Source of the DNA: Nipponacmea schrenckii
Taxonomy: Eukaryota; Mollusca; Gastropoda; Lottiidae
Assembly (NCBI GenBank): GCA_030562195.1
Contig: JAUJPP010000005.1
Coordinates: forward strand, 19,827,106 to 19,891,105
Direction: 5' to 3'
Length of the DNA stretch: 64,000 nt
The notes under the pieces were generated by a model. It saw only the letters and a program-made list of their open reading frames with translations, did not search any database and was not told the origin of the DNA. Numbering within the stretch: position 1 is the stretch's first letter; each line of letters begins with the position of its first letter. The position numbers and the translations under genes were made by a program. Below, piece by piece: positions 1 through 11,740 of the stretch.

Positions 1-406
1 CTCTGAAAACGAATATTGTAACTATATTACGTAACGTCATGTAACGAAGTCAATTCAAGACAGAGAACTGTAATCACTGTGCGAAAAACTGCAAAAGAGG
101 ATATCGTAAGGTTTTTAATTGTGTAACCTACTGAAAGATAACTATGTACCCACCCGAAAAAAGAAATCGTAATTAGATATCGTATTCCTAATGATAATGA
201 TATGGTAATTGGATAACTCTTATTATGCTTTCTTTAATTAAATCCGTGTACTGATTACAAACCTGTTGCGAGAATCGCAATCGTGTTCTGTTCAGATTAA
301 TTGTTTGGTAAACTGCCTGGATTGACACTTTTTTTCTTCACAAGAATGTGTTCAACTGACGAATATTCATTTGTTGTAATAGTGGAGTGAATAAAAATTC
401 ATCACG
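1..406 (+). promoter_or_regulatory. Upstream and 5' untranslated region of receptor exon copy 1
   Basis: This AT-rich sequence immediately precedes the first receptor exon and must hold its 5' UTR and possibly its promoter. A CRE-like cluster, acgtaacgtcatgtaacg, is at about 30-48. No clear TATA box at a fixed distance or transcription start could be assigned. The bases just before the ATG (tcacg) are only a moderate translation context. The in-frame TAA at 392 fixes the start codon. Confidence 0.35.
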
Positions 407-1100
407 ATGAGTTATTTTCAAATTAATCACGTGCTTTTGGTGATTACTTTAATCAAACTGTCTTTGGTGTCCGGAAAACACCCTGTTACTATTGCGGCGA
501 TATTACCCGCGGATGATAGTCGGTTGTTCTCAATCCGGCGTGTCGCACCTGCAATAAGTATCGCAGTAGACCGAGTCGCCCGATCTGGTGTTCTGCGGAA
601 TCACAGACTGGAAGTTGATTACGCTAACTCCCAATGCTCTATTTCCTTCGCCATGAACCAGGCAATTCGATTCCATGTTCAGAAGAAACCAAGTTTGTTC
701 CTTGGACCTTGCTGCGATTATGCTGTGGCACCTATTGGTCGACAGGCTCCGTTTTGGAATCTTCCTATGATAACCCCAGGAGCTATGGCAAGGGACTTCG
801 CTGTGATGAAGTGGACCATGTTTTCAACTCTGACGCGGATGGGTGCGGATTTTAATTCCCTAATAAGTTTTCTAGTGTCCATTCTTAGCCATTTTAATTG
901 GAGTAAGGTCAAGCTACTGTATGATCCTAAAGGTCAAGGAAGTGTTGTGGACCGATTCTGTCACATAGCTACGGATGGCTTTCATTATGGATTGCGGACT
1001 CAAACAGTGATTCAAAACTTGTCTCAAGAATATTTCAAATTTGATGTGATCAGTGATATTTTGGATAATTTCGCTTCGGAAGTAGGAACAGACATTTCAG
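407..1100 (+). CDS. Natriuretic-peptide-receptor-like protein, first coding exon (copy 1)
   Basis: This exon encodes 231 residues plus one base, so it ends in phase 1. It is the N-terminal part of an ANF-receptor ligand-binding domain of the type found in natriuretic peptide receptors and receptor guanylyl cyclases, which bind peptide hormones outside the cell. An in-frame TAA at 392 lies just before the ATG. Residues 1-23 are a hydrophobic signal peptide ending SLVSG. The family block RLFSIRRVAPAIS is at residues 39-51. Cys77 and Cys103 are 26 residues apart, the spacing of the disulfide loop in vertebrate receptors, and the second lies in the GPxC-DYAVAP signature at 100-109. A third Cys185 (RFCHIA) and N-glycosylation sites at Asn164 and Asn204 follow. 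The frame stays open to 1225, but a strong donor, ttcag|gtaaga, sits at 1101, exactly where homology to the second copy at 63314 ends. Unusual: GPCC replaces the common GPVC. No downstream exon was found. Whether the receptor carries a cyclase or is NPR-C-like cannot be told from this exon. Confidence 0.88.
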
Positions 1101-2243
1101 GTAAGATTACTTTTCATCGTTCACTAACTTCACCTGGACTAAACTATAATTTGTTACAACAGCCGTTGGCTTTCAACCCCGATGCATGTCATAAATACAC
1201 CAACACACTGGATACTAGACTATGAGAGGAACCTGAAATGGTGAATGAGCTTCGCACGTGAAACTTTTACCCCAATATCCCTCTTCTGTACATGGCATAC
1301 CTTGGTCAAACGAACAAAGAATCTCGAGATTTTCAAAACTATCACAGAAACTCGATATCGCAAGTTATCCTCGGAAACAAAAAATTCATAAATTTTCAAT
1401 TGTCACTTTTCATAAAGTTTCTTAGTTGCAACTCTAAATTCATTATACAAATTTTCATCAATATGAAATTCTTGTCAATAATCCTTAACACACTTTATGA
1501 ATTTTTATGAATGTTTTTTAGTTGAATACATGCTTTTATTACATGCAAATTGGTTTAATTTGCAAACGTCACGCAATTATTTTCTACAGTACTTGCCTCG
1601 CGTTCCACACGTTGCATGTTTCATAATCATTATTTAAAAGTACGTTGCCTGCCACCTTCACAATATCAAGATACATGTATATCAAATTCGATCAAGTATC
1701 TTGAACAGCATTAGTTATCACGCATGTTAGTAATTGTAGAATTTTATTCGCTTGTACTGTATCTAATACGGCCAATAAGAACCCTTGGTACTGTATCTAA
1801 ATGAGCCATATTGTATACAGTCCATTTATTTTGGGATCTGATTTTCTAACAAATAATCCAATCATACCGCTGCATTTACTGACTTGTGTGACATAAGAAG
1901 GGTGCTTTTAAAGAATAAGATGGAGTTTATAATAGTTTGACATTGTGAAGATAGCGGAATCACACAAAGGTTCTTCTAAACGTAGATACAGGGTTTCAAG
2001 CTAAATGTATCCAACCTAATTCGCTTTTCATGCGGAATGATCGAAGCTCTGTCAAGTCGAATAACATTAAAACAGTTTTTTATTTTCGAGCCAATTTTAG
2101 ATGACCAATTATGCGATACTTTTGAGATAGGGAACTTTACGATTACAATTGAAATGTCCAATTATTTTACTGACTTCTTGCTTTAAAAATTAAATTAATT
2201 ATTTGGAGCACATGAATAAATTTTTGGAGAAAGAAAAAACAAC
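1101..2243. other. Intron start of receptor copy 1, AT-rich, no gene seen
   Basis: Sequence following the splice donor. It holds no recognisable exon. A small direct repeat of ctgtatctaa occurs near 1758 and 1792. The short ORFs here have no protein-like composition or homology that I can recognise. Confidence 0.5.
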
Positions 2244-2448
2244 CATTTTGTTTAAGGATTCAGCTTAGGTTCGATAGCATTTTGTTTAAGATACAGCGTA
2301 GGTTCGATAACATTTTGTTGAAGGATAACAGCTTAGGTTCGACAGCATTTTGTTTAAGGATAACAGCTTAGGTTCAATAACATTTTGTTTAAGATACAGC
2401 TTAGGTTCGATAGCATTTTGTTTAAGGATAACAGCTTAGGTTCGATGG
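2244..2448 (+). repeat. 34-bp tandem repeat, six copies
   Basis: Six consecutive copies of a unit beginning cattttgtttaagga and ending cttaggttcgatag fill 205 bases. Copies differ by a few substitutions and by a 1-2 base indel (aagata versus aaggataa). The array is young enough for all six copies to align without difficulty. It lies inside the presumed first intron of receptor copy 1. Confidence 0.9.
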
Positions 2449-4260
2449 ATTCTGTCTATCATTTGGCACAGAAATCTTGGTTTCAAATACATATTACACG
2501 AGGTTTGTCCTTAGTCCGTCGAAATATTCTTTGGCTCATACCTACGCCTCTAACGACAAGTGATTTAATAAAAATATAATTAAAATATCCCCAATATGAC
2601 GTGATTTATCTTTCATCTATGTTATCCGATAGCATCAAAAATAATTTATGATAACCAATTTTGACCCTTTTGATTTTCAATGCATATTTACAAACGTACC
2701 GGTACTGGCTTATTTGCATTTCAAAATAAGTTCAGATCATCGAGTGCAGACGGTAACAATACAATAATAAACAGGTATGTCTGATATTTGCCAAGAAAAT
2801 TTCAATACATGCTAGAATAATCGTTTTACTGAACCAAATATAAACTGGCATGGTACTAAATCTACTAATCTACCTACAAAAATAAACGGTCTTGGTACTG
2901 ATTAGTATCTTGAAATACTAGCACTTGTTTCACGTGTGGTTGTAGACAGTTCGTGGCGTTCGTGAACGATTTAGATGACTTAAAGCATTGGGAATAATTC
3001 CTACTGGCTTATAATCTTCTTTGGCGTATATATTGGCCTAGCATACATGTACATCTTTTATTATTATTTAAGTCGTCCTAGCCGCCCATAACACCATATA
3101 GTCTTTACCGCGACCAATTCGAAATTGTATGCATACATTATGTGCTGTGCCTTATTGTTTCACTGAAGAGCCCTATACAGAATACAGCCCAATCCATAGT
3201 TCTAGATTCATGACCCCCGGGCAGTGTTTTGATGGGAATTTTATTCTCATATCATCCGAACACCAAATACATTTGAAGAACAATCTCCCAAGAGCTTAAT
3301 TATACCATTATTCTAATTATTGCTTAAGAGTGTTTAATACATCGTCGCTTTATTGGAACAATACATTATTGTGTAATGTAACAGTAATCACAAACACAAT
3401 ACATCGAAGTTTACATCATTTTATTATCTTGGATTATAAAGCCTTTTGAACTTCATATTACTACTAAAGTAAATATCCACCCAAGCTTTAAAGTGCCGTT
3501 AATTAGATATTGTTTATTTTTCCAATTTCCACCTAATTTCCAGCCAGATCTAATCAATACGAAATCTGAAACTTATTAAAGATTTTATTAAAATAAACAA
3601 CTGCACAGCATGCTACCGATCAAATTGCATTGTTGAATGTTTTAAATGAATTGATGGTTGCTAATGGGCTGGATAACTCATTAGAACGGCGTACATATTC
3701 ACAGTTGATAGATGGTAGATTTTGGGTAGATCTTCATGTTTTTCTGCTTCTGCCAGGGGGTTATAATTTAAAAATTCTTGGTTTGTCAGCGGCTAATTTC
3801 CGTATTTAAAGTTGTTTTGGGTAATGCTATGAGAAGTCTTTCGTCGTAGTTTTGCTTAGCTGTCGTTTGTTGAAGGATTTTTATGTAGCAGATTTTTTTT
3901 ACGATTGTCTGCCTTCGAGGGCTCAACTGTTCAGCTTCTCGTGTGTTTATTTAGAAAATATCTGAGAGGCTTAATGTGTCTAAAGAACCCTAGCAGCTTG
4001 GGTAAATATTGTGCAAGAAAGTATCAACTGGAAAAACCATGTTTAACTAGGCGTCGAAAAAGAGTTATTAGACTTAATTGGCATAAAAAAAAGTCGGTAA
4101 ATAGACATTTATGAAATGTACTTAAACACTTAGAACGTCAATAAAATCTGGAGAATAAATATAGAAATTATTAACAGTATTGCAGAAAGTATAAAGAGTT
4201 TTATATATTGTCCGGGATAAAAAAAATTAACATAGAAGTCCAATACAACGCATGTATAGG
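2449..4260. other. Non-coding AT-rich sequence, no gene seen
   Basis: No exon, RNA gene or mobile element could be supported here. The open frame at 3905-4114 lacks an ATG start and resembles no family I know. Confidence 0.45.
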
Positions 4261-4380
4261 CGGGTCCATTCATATTTCCCGCCAAAACCATGGGCGCGGC
4301 CATTAGAGTATCACGTGACATGTCCGCCATTACGAGCGTGAAATTTGCCTAGCCTCGTTCCCGTTTCACGTATTAGTCAA
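4261..4380. promoter_or_regulatory. CpG-richer promoter-like segment before the THAP-like frame
   Basis: This stretch stands out from its AT-rich surroundings. It contains gggcgcggccatt, a CACGTG E-box inside tcacgtgac, and a YY1-like ccgccatt at about 4324. Such elements are typical of TATA-less animal promoters and lie 70-190 bases ahead of the THAP-like ORF. The 24 bases at 4323-4346 also form the left arm of an inverted repeat, so the segment may instead be a transposon end. Confidence 0.4.
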
Positions 4381-4448
4381 TGGCGTCAAGGCGAAATATT
4401 TTTTGTTTACATAAATTTTTCGTTGTTCAACGATCAAAGTGAAAAGGA

Positions 4449-4870
4449 ATGGATCAAAGAAAATACACGAAGAGTGGAGGAACATCTTCAACGGCTGTAA
4501 AAATAATAGGCGAAAAATCAACCAGTGGAAGGAAATGGTGTTTGAAGTTCATCACCTTACCCACGAAGAATGTCCATGTTTGTTACCTTTCCGATTTTTA
4601 TCGATGCCGTCTAATGATGAACCAGCTCAACTCGAATGGATGAATGCTATCAATCGCAAATTTCTACCAAAGAAAATTTATGTTTGTTCTGAACATTGTA
4701 TTGGAGGAGTTCCGACGCCAGAAAATCCCATTCCTAAGTTAAAGCTTGGTTACGAGGCGATTGTTACACCTGGCAGGCGCAAGTTATTGAGGCGTGATGA
4801 TACAACAGATGCGGCTGTGAAAAAACGGAAGTTATCGATAGATAGGAACGAAGAGCAGCTACCTGTTTGA
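4449..4870 (+). pseudogene. THAP-type zinc-finger-like protein, frameshifted
   Basis: Two overlapping frames together resemble a THAP (C2CH) DNA-binding module. The first frame begins with an ATG at 4449 (MDQRKYTKSGG) and keeps homology-like sequence to about 4496. From about 4493 the homology moves to the other frame, with GCKNNRRKINQW, then EECPCLLPFRF, a conserved tryptophan in LEWMNAINRKFLPKK, and VCSEH followed by VPTPENP, ending at a TGA at 4868. CxxH (CSEH), the Trp, the F-x-F pair and the Pro-rich block match the family pattern. The first zinc Cys expected before GC is replaced by Ser or Thr. After the domain there is only a basic tail (KKRKL, a possible nuclear signal). Without a frameshift, translation could start at ATG 4535 but would lack the first Cys pair. 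It is either a decayed transposon gene or a short host gene with an unrecognised intron. Confidence 0.55.
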
Positions 4871-5871
4871 TTAATAACAATGATTCTTTATTATACACAG
4901 GTGTGAAGAAAGAGGACCAGGTGTTGTTTTTTTTTAATTAGTTGAGTGTAGGACTGCTTTCAATATTTTCATCTTTTAGGCCTAATTAGATATTGCAGGT
5001 CAAATATTACTTGTTCTTATGAGGCTAAGGTTAAATTTAATATTTATGTAGACGCTTTGGAATTTCTAAAAGTCTTGCCAGTAAAATATTTAGTTCTTAG
5101 ATTCCTGTTCTTGCTGACAAATTGAAATCCTTAATTATTTGGCTATTTTGAGGGATGATTTAATTCGAGAAATTGACAATGATGCTTATTATGTAAAATA
5201 TGGATAGATCAGATATTGACTTTGTTATGTATATTTTCCCACCCGCATCATTAAATAAATGCTTATTACCTTCTGTATTTCATTGCATTTGCACTAACTA
5301 GCTATCCTCATTTCTTCAGACCTCGAAAATTATTTGTCAATTAACTATTCTTCTCAGAAAAAGAAATTATAGTGCAAAGCTAAGACTGGGATCTAGCTAT
5401 TGGTGAAGACCACAATCCCTTACAGATTTAGATTTACAGACAAATTTTTATAAGCCTTGTCAGAATGTAAGTACAAGAATATCAATAAGTGGCTTTGGTT
5501 GAGACATATGAGTGATAGGTGAAGGGAATGAAGGATTAAAATGCTTACTATTTAATTTGATAATTTATTATTTTCAACAAATCATCAAGAAAACAAATCA
5601 CGAAAATTAAGTGAACTGCTTTCATTAAAATTCTTTCAATTATTCAAGTAGGGCAATCATTTTTATAAATAAAACTGGGTCACAAATGTCAAACACAAAA
5701 ACTATCCAAAAATGCGATATGACGGGTAATATCAGCACGAATTTCAATAAAACACTGCCCACGTAGACAGTCAGTAAAATAGAGTTAATTAAATATAAAT
5801 TGGATAAAATATCTTGTAAAGGCTAGTGAAATGGCACAAAAATTGCGATCAGATTAGGCCTACTCGACGTG
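4871..5871. other. AT-rich sequence between the THAP-like frame and the right inverted repeat
   Basis: No transposase domain (RNase-H-like catalytic region) or other open frame was found. If this is a P-element-like unit, it is internally deleted. AATAAA-type polyadenylation signals occur, for example near 5252, but in this composition they carry little weight. Confidence 0.4.
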
Positions 5872-5895
5872 AAATTTCACTCTCGTAATGGCGGA

Positions 5896-8800
5896 TTTCA
5901 CAACAGCGCCTCTAGTGGCAGATATTTAAACTAGGGGCGACAACTCAAAAAAAACGTCTATAGTTAAAGTTAGCGCCAACTGCTCAATTTTGTCCTGTCG
6001 TTCTTAAAGAGAAAAACGGAGAAAACAAATGCGAATTAATAACAGTGTTTGGTCAGCTGGCAAAGTGTTAGGATCTAAACCTCAAACTAAACTCGAAATT
6101 ATTAATAACAGTTTGGCAACATATCAATAGCAGCAATTGAATTTTTAATATTAGGTCGTATATCAATTATTAATGAGGAAATATTTGATTATCAATGAAC
6201 ACTTATCAATTGCCTCTCTGGCATCCATCTATACCATTCCGATTTCCCACACGACGTTTTTGCATGCCACAGACAAATGGACGCCGACTACATTTATCAG
6301 AACTTAAAACCCAAAGCTGTTACAATGTATTAAACTTTCGATCTAATTAAATCCACAATGTTTAATTCATAATATTGATATTAAGTTTAAAATGAAATCC
6401 GGCTGTTTGACCTACAGGCAATAACCTGAGATATTATAGAAACTATTAAAGCTCTTTCACGAAATGAACGGGATACTCGCGGGCTGGCTTGCTCGCTTAA
6501 CTGTAGTTCAGGATTGATACCTGCAAGTTTGATTTGCTGCATGCGATGTGCCTCCGTTTTCTGTGCTCTACTAAGCTTATTTTGTGTATTTGAATTGAGT
6601 TTTGACATATTCTGTTCATTCAAAATGTACTGCGATACAAATCTAGTTATGACAGAATTTGAGATAAAAATTATATTCTATCATTTTACCCGAGGGCATT
6701 GAAACAAGTCAAATTGCTCGATTGACTTAATATCCTCTCAAGTTATAATTCCTGTCACATCCATTTAAAAAATCAAAAATTAGGTGGTACAAGCCCGAGG
6801 CAGCAGAGTCATTATGTTGAATAGTCGATATGAGGCTGTCTTAATCTGGGACCCGAGGAATATACTATTTCTAATCATGATTTACACAAAGATAGCACAG
6901 GCTTGTTGATGTAACGTAACATTTTAGTGTATAAATCTATCGCCCACTATTTGGTGCAGGCTGATGTAACGCCGCGCTAGAATAAAAAGCTGTAGCGCAG
7001 ATATCTGAAATTCACGAAGAACTTTGGGTGTCAAATTTACCAGTCAACATTATGTCTGTTTATCCCTGGTCCCACGTTCTTTACGAAATGATGTGAGCGT
7101 TAGGATATCATAAAACCGGGTTTAGAAGTGAAGCCCCTCAGTCTGAACATAATATAGCAACATAACATGATGAAACTAAGGATGTGCAAGATTCAGTAAT
7201 ACAGGCATTGGAGCAGAAATTTCTTCAGGCCGTGTCTGATATACTTTTATAAAATAGAATTTGTTAACCAATTACTTTCCGTAATTGCCTTTTTCTATGA
7301 CTTTTAAACAATATAATAGTTCCAGACTTCAAAGCCACTGTGTGATGCTTTCCTGCAACAAAACACTTTTAAATGATGTCATTTTTACGCCGAATGAATA
7401 ATTTCTCTACTTATAACTCCTTGAATGTTTTCAGATGATTTCTTTGGTCTACAACATAACATGACTCCATTAATCGCCAAGATCGTCCTCGCGTGTAACA
7501 AAGCGAGGCATTTCGAAGGGATATCAAAATATTTTGTGGAAAAGTTATATTAAAATGTTTCCTTTTATTATATCTAATAGGGTTATCATTGTGGATATTT
7601 ATTTCACAGGACAACATTGGAGAGGATTGGTGGTCAACTTATGACACGTGCCCTATGTTTCTTCACCTGAGCTGTGCTCACCTTTTGTCCAAACAGCAAA
7701 ACATCGGTGTTGTTACTTTTCAATAGATCGTTTATATGTAGATACATTGTGAGTGCCAGGGAAGAGAAGTATTGTACAAGAATGGAAAAACACCAGACCA
7801 GAATCCACTTGTCAGATGTCATTTTACTGCAAATGAAATATTAAAATTTAATCTCCCTCGCGATTTAGCACATCACATTTTAAAACAATTATTCAAGATT
7901 TGTGTCTCAAAGGACAGTCAAGTTCTTGATATTTTTCAAACATCTCAAAATATCCTTTAGATAATATAACTTACGAGATAACACGCCCGTTGTTCCCACT
8001 TCCCACTTTTGTCTTAAATAAAGACATACTAAAAAGTCATATGGCATGTCAGAATCCCCCCTTTGTCTCGAACATCATGAAAAACTGAGCCGATGACCTG
8101 TAGAAATGTTTTTAGCCATCTGTCACGTCAGATGTTATAATAATAATGCATGTATTAAGAAATTCAAATATGCAAAATACCATATGGATTGTCACTCGAT
8201 TTTTATAACAGTAAGCATGTCCAGGATGGAAACCAGCGTTAACGCTCTATTTTCCCTCACAGTATTGTCAAATTTCCAGCCTGTTTTGTAGGTATAAACT
8301 TATAAGAACATGGTCAGAACAAACAACAAACAACTAATCAGGGTCCATCACAATACCTGGCTTCCCCTGAGAATAGGTATTATTCTAATCGAACGGTCGA
8401 GTGTCAGGTTTTTTGGGTTTAATGTATTACAGTTTGTTAATCCATGGTAGCATTAGTATTACTGATATATGTTCGTGATCGCCGCATTAGTTGAAGATGC
8501 GAACGAGGGCGAATACAATTCTGACAATTCTGCTATGCTTTGATACATCGCCGATATCTGATAAAAAAAAATTTGGATGTTGACAGGAATACCACATGCC
8601 CTAACTAGATTCACTGCTTTAAAACTTCGCAACTTCCGTCCAATTGAAAATTAGCAGCGATTGTCCTCTATATCTGTGTCGCTCTCTGGTATCTTTAAGG
8701 TGATAATGACGACTGATGACCATCAGAATGACCACTGTCCGACTGAATAAAGGGACTCTATTGTATTTTTAATTAATATTCTGAGCTTAATTTCCGCTTG

Positions 8801-8984
8801 GTCCATTATTTACCAGTGTTGAATGGAGATCAATTTTAGAACCTTATTTCAAGGTGACAAATGATTTTATGTAGGTCACATGTTTAAACGATACGACTTC
8901 TGTGTCCGTCCATGCCATTTTTAACGGATTAACTTTCGCTATAAGCGGATGCTGACTTGACAAATGCTGGTAGATGACATATAA
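5896..8984. other. Non-coding AT-rich sequence, no gene seen
   Basis: Just outside the right inverted repeat is gcgcctctagtggc (about 5906). Beyond that the region shows only short random frames. No repeat longer than a few tens of bases was recognised. Confidence 0.4.
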
Positions 8985-9315
8985 ACGCATGCTTCCATTT
9001 AACTGACACCAGGTAGGTTGTAGATAGCATGTAACGTTCGTTTCCAGTTAACTGATATCACAGACTAGGTATTACATGTTAACGCTGGCTTCCAGCTATT
9101 TGATACCACAGACTAGGTAGTTGTTGACAGTTGTTGGTAGATGGGAATATAGTCCTCTTCTAGTTGACTAATAGACTAGGTATCTGTTGGTAGATATCGT
9201 GTTAACGTTTGCTTCCAACTACATGTACAGTATTTCACAGAATATGTAGTGGTTTGTAAATGACATGTTAACATTCACTTCCATCTAATTGATATAACTA
9301 GGAAGTTGTTGGTAT
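8985..9315 (+). repeat. Degenerate 50-70 bp tandem repeat, about six copies
   Basis: Each copy contains a core like gcttccagttaactgata followed by cacagactaggtagttgt and a ttggtagat-acatgttaacg segment. Cores can be picked out near 8990, 9040, 9089, 9155, 9211 and 9281. Copies are much diverged and vary in length, so this is an old array. A lone similar core (cgcttccagttaactga) is at 25799. Confidence 0.7.
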
Positions 9316-11639
9316 CAGGACAAAATTTATTGAGATGGTTCGGTTCTTCCGGTTTGCAGGATACTTTCAGAAAAATGGTCCCTCATTGCATATTCTTTGT
9401 CGGTCATTAATCAATTCCATACCAGTGTAGTTTAACGTAATTACATAACACATGTTCACAGTAAACTATTAAAGCAGATTTCTGTATAAACACTCGGGTC
9501 ATGTCGGCGATTATCTCAGAGTATTTTAAGATCAAAGTGGAACTGAGATAAATATCTTTAATTTAGATAAACACCAGATTTACCTGTTTTAGGACAAACT
9601 AAATCAAGTGAATTTGGCCTTCAAACGGTCAACCTAATTAAGAATTGTTTTTTTGGCAACTAAATATAATATCCTTGTCAAGAAGGGAAATAATTGGTGA
9701 CAGGCCTCGGGAAATAAACGTGATGGCCATTGGAAAATGTGTGACCCATTCTTCTTATAATTTTTAATAAAATTAGTAGGAATTTTTAATCTTACTCTCG
9801 TATACCTCTATGCAGTTCCCACAAAAGGAAGCCCAATGTACTTACTGAAACCATACTAGGTAGAGTACGCTTTGAACGTACGTCATACGACCAGGTTTTT
9901 CTTTCTTAAAAATATTTGCACTTTTTTCTTCCATGTTTAATTTGACGTAAGCAATTTGTCGAAATTGAATTTGGAATGAATTTTGAATCGAGTCGACACC
10001 TTTATTAAAAGCCCGAGAGAAAATGTGTTTATAACATTGCATAACTTGACAGCTTATGAAACTTTTTAGGAAATTTGAAATTGAATTCCGTTCCATATAT
10101 CCATTAAACTAGATACGGTTTCTATTTTCTTATAAATAAATTATATGTTAAAAACAAATTGTCGTCAGTAATATATTTCATATATTTATATTTACATACA
10201 TCATTAATCCTGGTATCTTTTAACCTTTTTTTGCTGAATATAACATATATAATAATATGCTGATTTATTTATCTTTTCATCTATTCATTCTAATTTCGAT
10301 TTATTGTATATGGTAACGGATTAGCATAAGCCCCGGCTTGTTTCCGAAACCTTATTTATGTTGTGTAAATAATTATATGTATTAAAGAAATAAAATATTG
10401 TTTAAAGAATGCACAAAATGTTACTATGATATCCGATGTTGTGGGCTGATGTTGTACATTTACCATGACTTTTTTTCATTTTCTCTTGAACGAGTCCAAA
10501 ATCCTATTTTCATAGATCTTATCGTTCCGTCATTAAAATGGAACCAAACTCATTTACTGTTCAAACAATTACCCGATCCTAATTTTTACAAGAGAGTTTA
10601 CGCATTCTTGCAATTCATATTTGAGGATTTTATACAATTATATTTGTTTTCTTCTAGTGGTGATGTCATTAAAAGTCTACTGTGTATTCCACTTGTCGAT
10701 ATATGACTAAACTAATTTTTAATTCACTTTGGGGCAAATTTACAGTCAGGACAACGTTTAATTATACCTTCAAATTGTATTTGTATCAACCAGATCACAT
10801 CTATAATACGCCTGTGTGAAATTCTATAATATTTAAGCATTTAATATTTTATGTGCGTGGATTGATCGACGCATTGTACATCCCCTTGGAATACTCTATA
10901 CAAAAGAAACGCTAAATGTCTAGAACTAGAATTTTATATATTTTCTATCCGACTTAATATCAACGAACGACTTCACCTGTTTTCTTAATCCATACAGTTC
11001 GCTTACTGATACAATCATACCTGCTATGTACGCTGAGTTATAAAATATGCATCTATTTTATTCCATTATAAGTTTGAAGTAATATTGATCATAAACACAA
11101 CAAAAGGCACAAGAAAATCCTGCGTTGCATGATAACTGTGTTTATTAATAATCGACAGAATTGATTCAGGAATCCCAACAAAAGGTTAAACAGTAACCAA
11201 GGTTATGGTTTTTGTCCAATGAATGAATGAATTTTTTTCCTAGAGAAATTAAATGACACTGGTCAGTGATCTCCAGGTCCTCTGGGATTATACCAACCAA
11301 TGAGATACATCTTACATTTGTCTCAAATCATTTTTTTTTATAATTGAATACATCGTGAGTTACATGTTGTGCTAGGGACCATGTGGAATCCATAAGCACA
11401 ACTGATTTATTAAAACGGACAAGTGAACCCAGAGCCATCTTGTATTGACAAACTATGTTTCTATCATCAAGATAGGAATCAAATTATCAGAAGCAATCTG
11501 TAGAAACTAGTTTCCAGGGGTCTCGAGGGATTAGGAGTCTGTGATAGTATCACAAGTTTTTACAATTTGGATGATATCAAGATTCAAAACAGACCTGAAC
11601 AACATCTCAACTATTTCGTTAAAGTACACCATTCTCATC
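9316..11639. other. Non-coding AT-rich sequence, no gene seen
   Basis: Includes very AT-rich stretches around 10130-10300. A 102-codon open frame at 10398-10706 lacks an ATG start and shows no recognisable motif, so it is not called a gene. Confidence 0.4.
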
Positions 11640-11740
11640 AGTGAACGTCCTGTTTATTTTTTGGTGTGGACTTCTCCATTATCCTTTTAGGTGCTGAAGA
11701 GTAGGGCGTAAAACCTCATTAATTTCATTTTATTATATTG
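11640..11740 (+). mobile_element. SINE tail fragment
   Basis: The segment ending ggtgctgaagagtagggcg then taaaacctcattaatttc matches the 3' part of the fragment at 37025-37170 in the same orientation (ggtgcacaag, then taaaactccattaatttt). Only the tail half is recognisable. It is assigned to the same family as the tRNA-headed copy at 47405-47650. Confidence 0.4.

Larger units (their letters stand above)
4323..5895. mobile_element. Possible THAP-containing element bounded by 24-bp inverted repeats
   Basis: The left arm at 4323-4346 starts tccgccattacgag. The right arm at 5872-5895 is its reverse complement with one mismatch over 24 bases. Between them lie a THAP-like reading frame and about 1 kb of AT-rich sequence with no transposase catalytic domain. 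THAP domains are the DNA-binding domains of P-element transposases, and deleted P elements that keep only this domain are known. That comparison is inference. Target-site duplications could not be recognised, because outside the arms the two sides are only loosely alike. The alternative is a pair of promoter-type motifs in opposite orientation. Confidence 0.4.

Noticed and set aside
718..912. 64-codon frame opposite the first receptor exon
   Set aside because: Shadow of the receptor coding sequence; its composition follows the sense codons.
1101..1225. Extension of the receptor frame past 1100 to a stop at 1225
   Set aside because: Homology to copy 2 ends at 1100, where a strong donor (cag|gtaaga) lies, so the remainder is read-through into the intron. 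A short secreted form by intron retention cannot be excluded.
10398..10706. 102-codon frame
   Set aside because: No ATG start, no recognisable motif, no splice context; lengths near 100 codons are expected by chance here.
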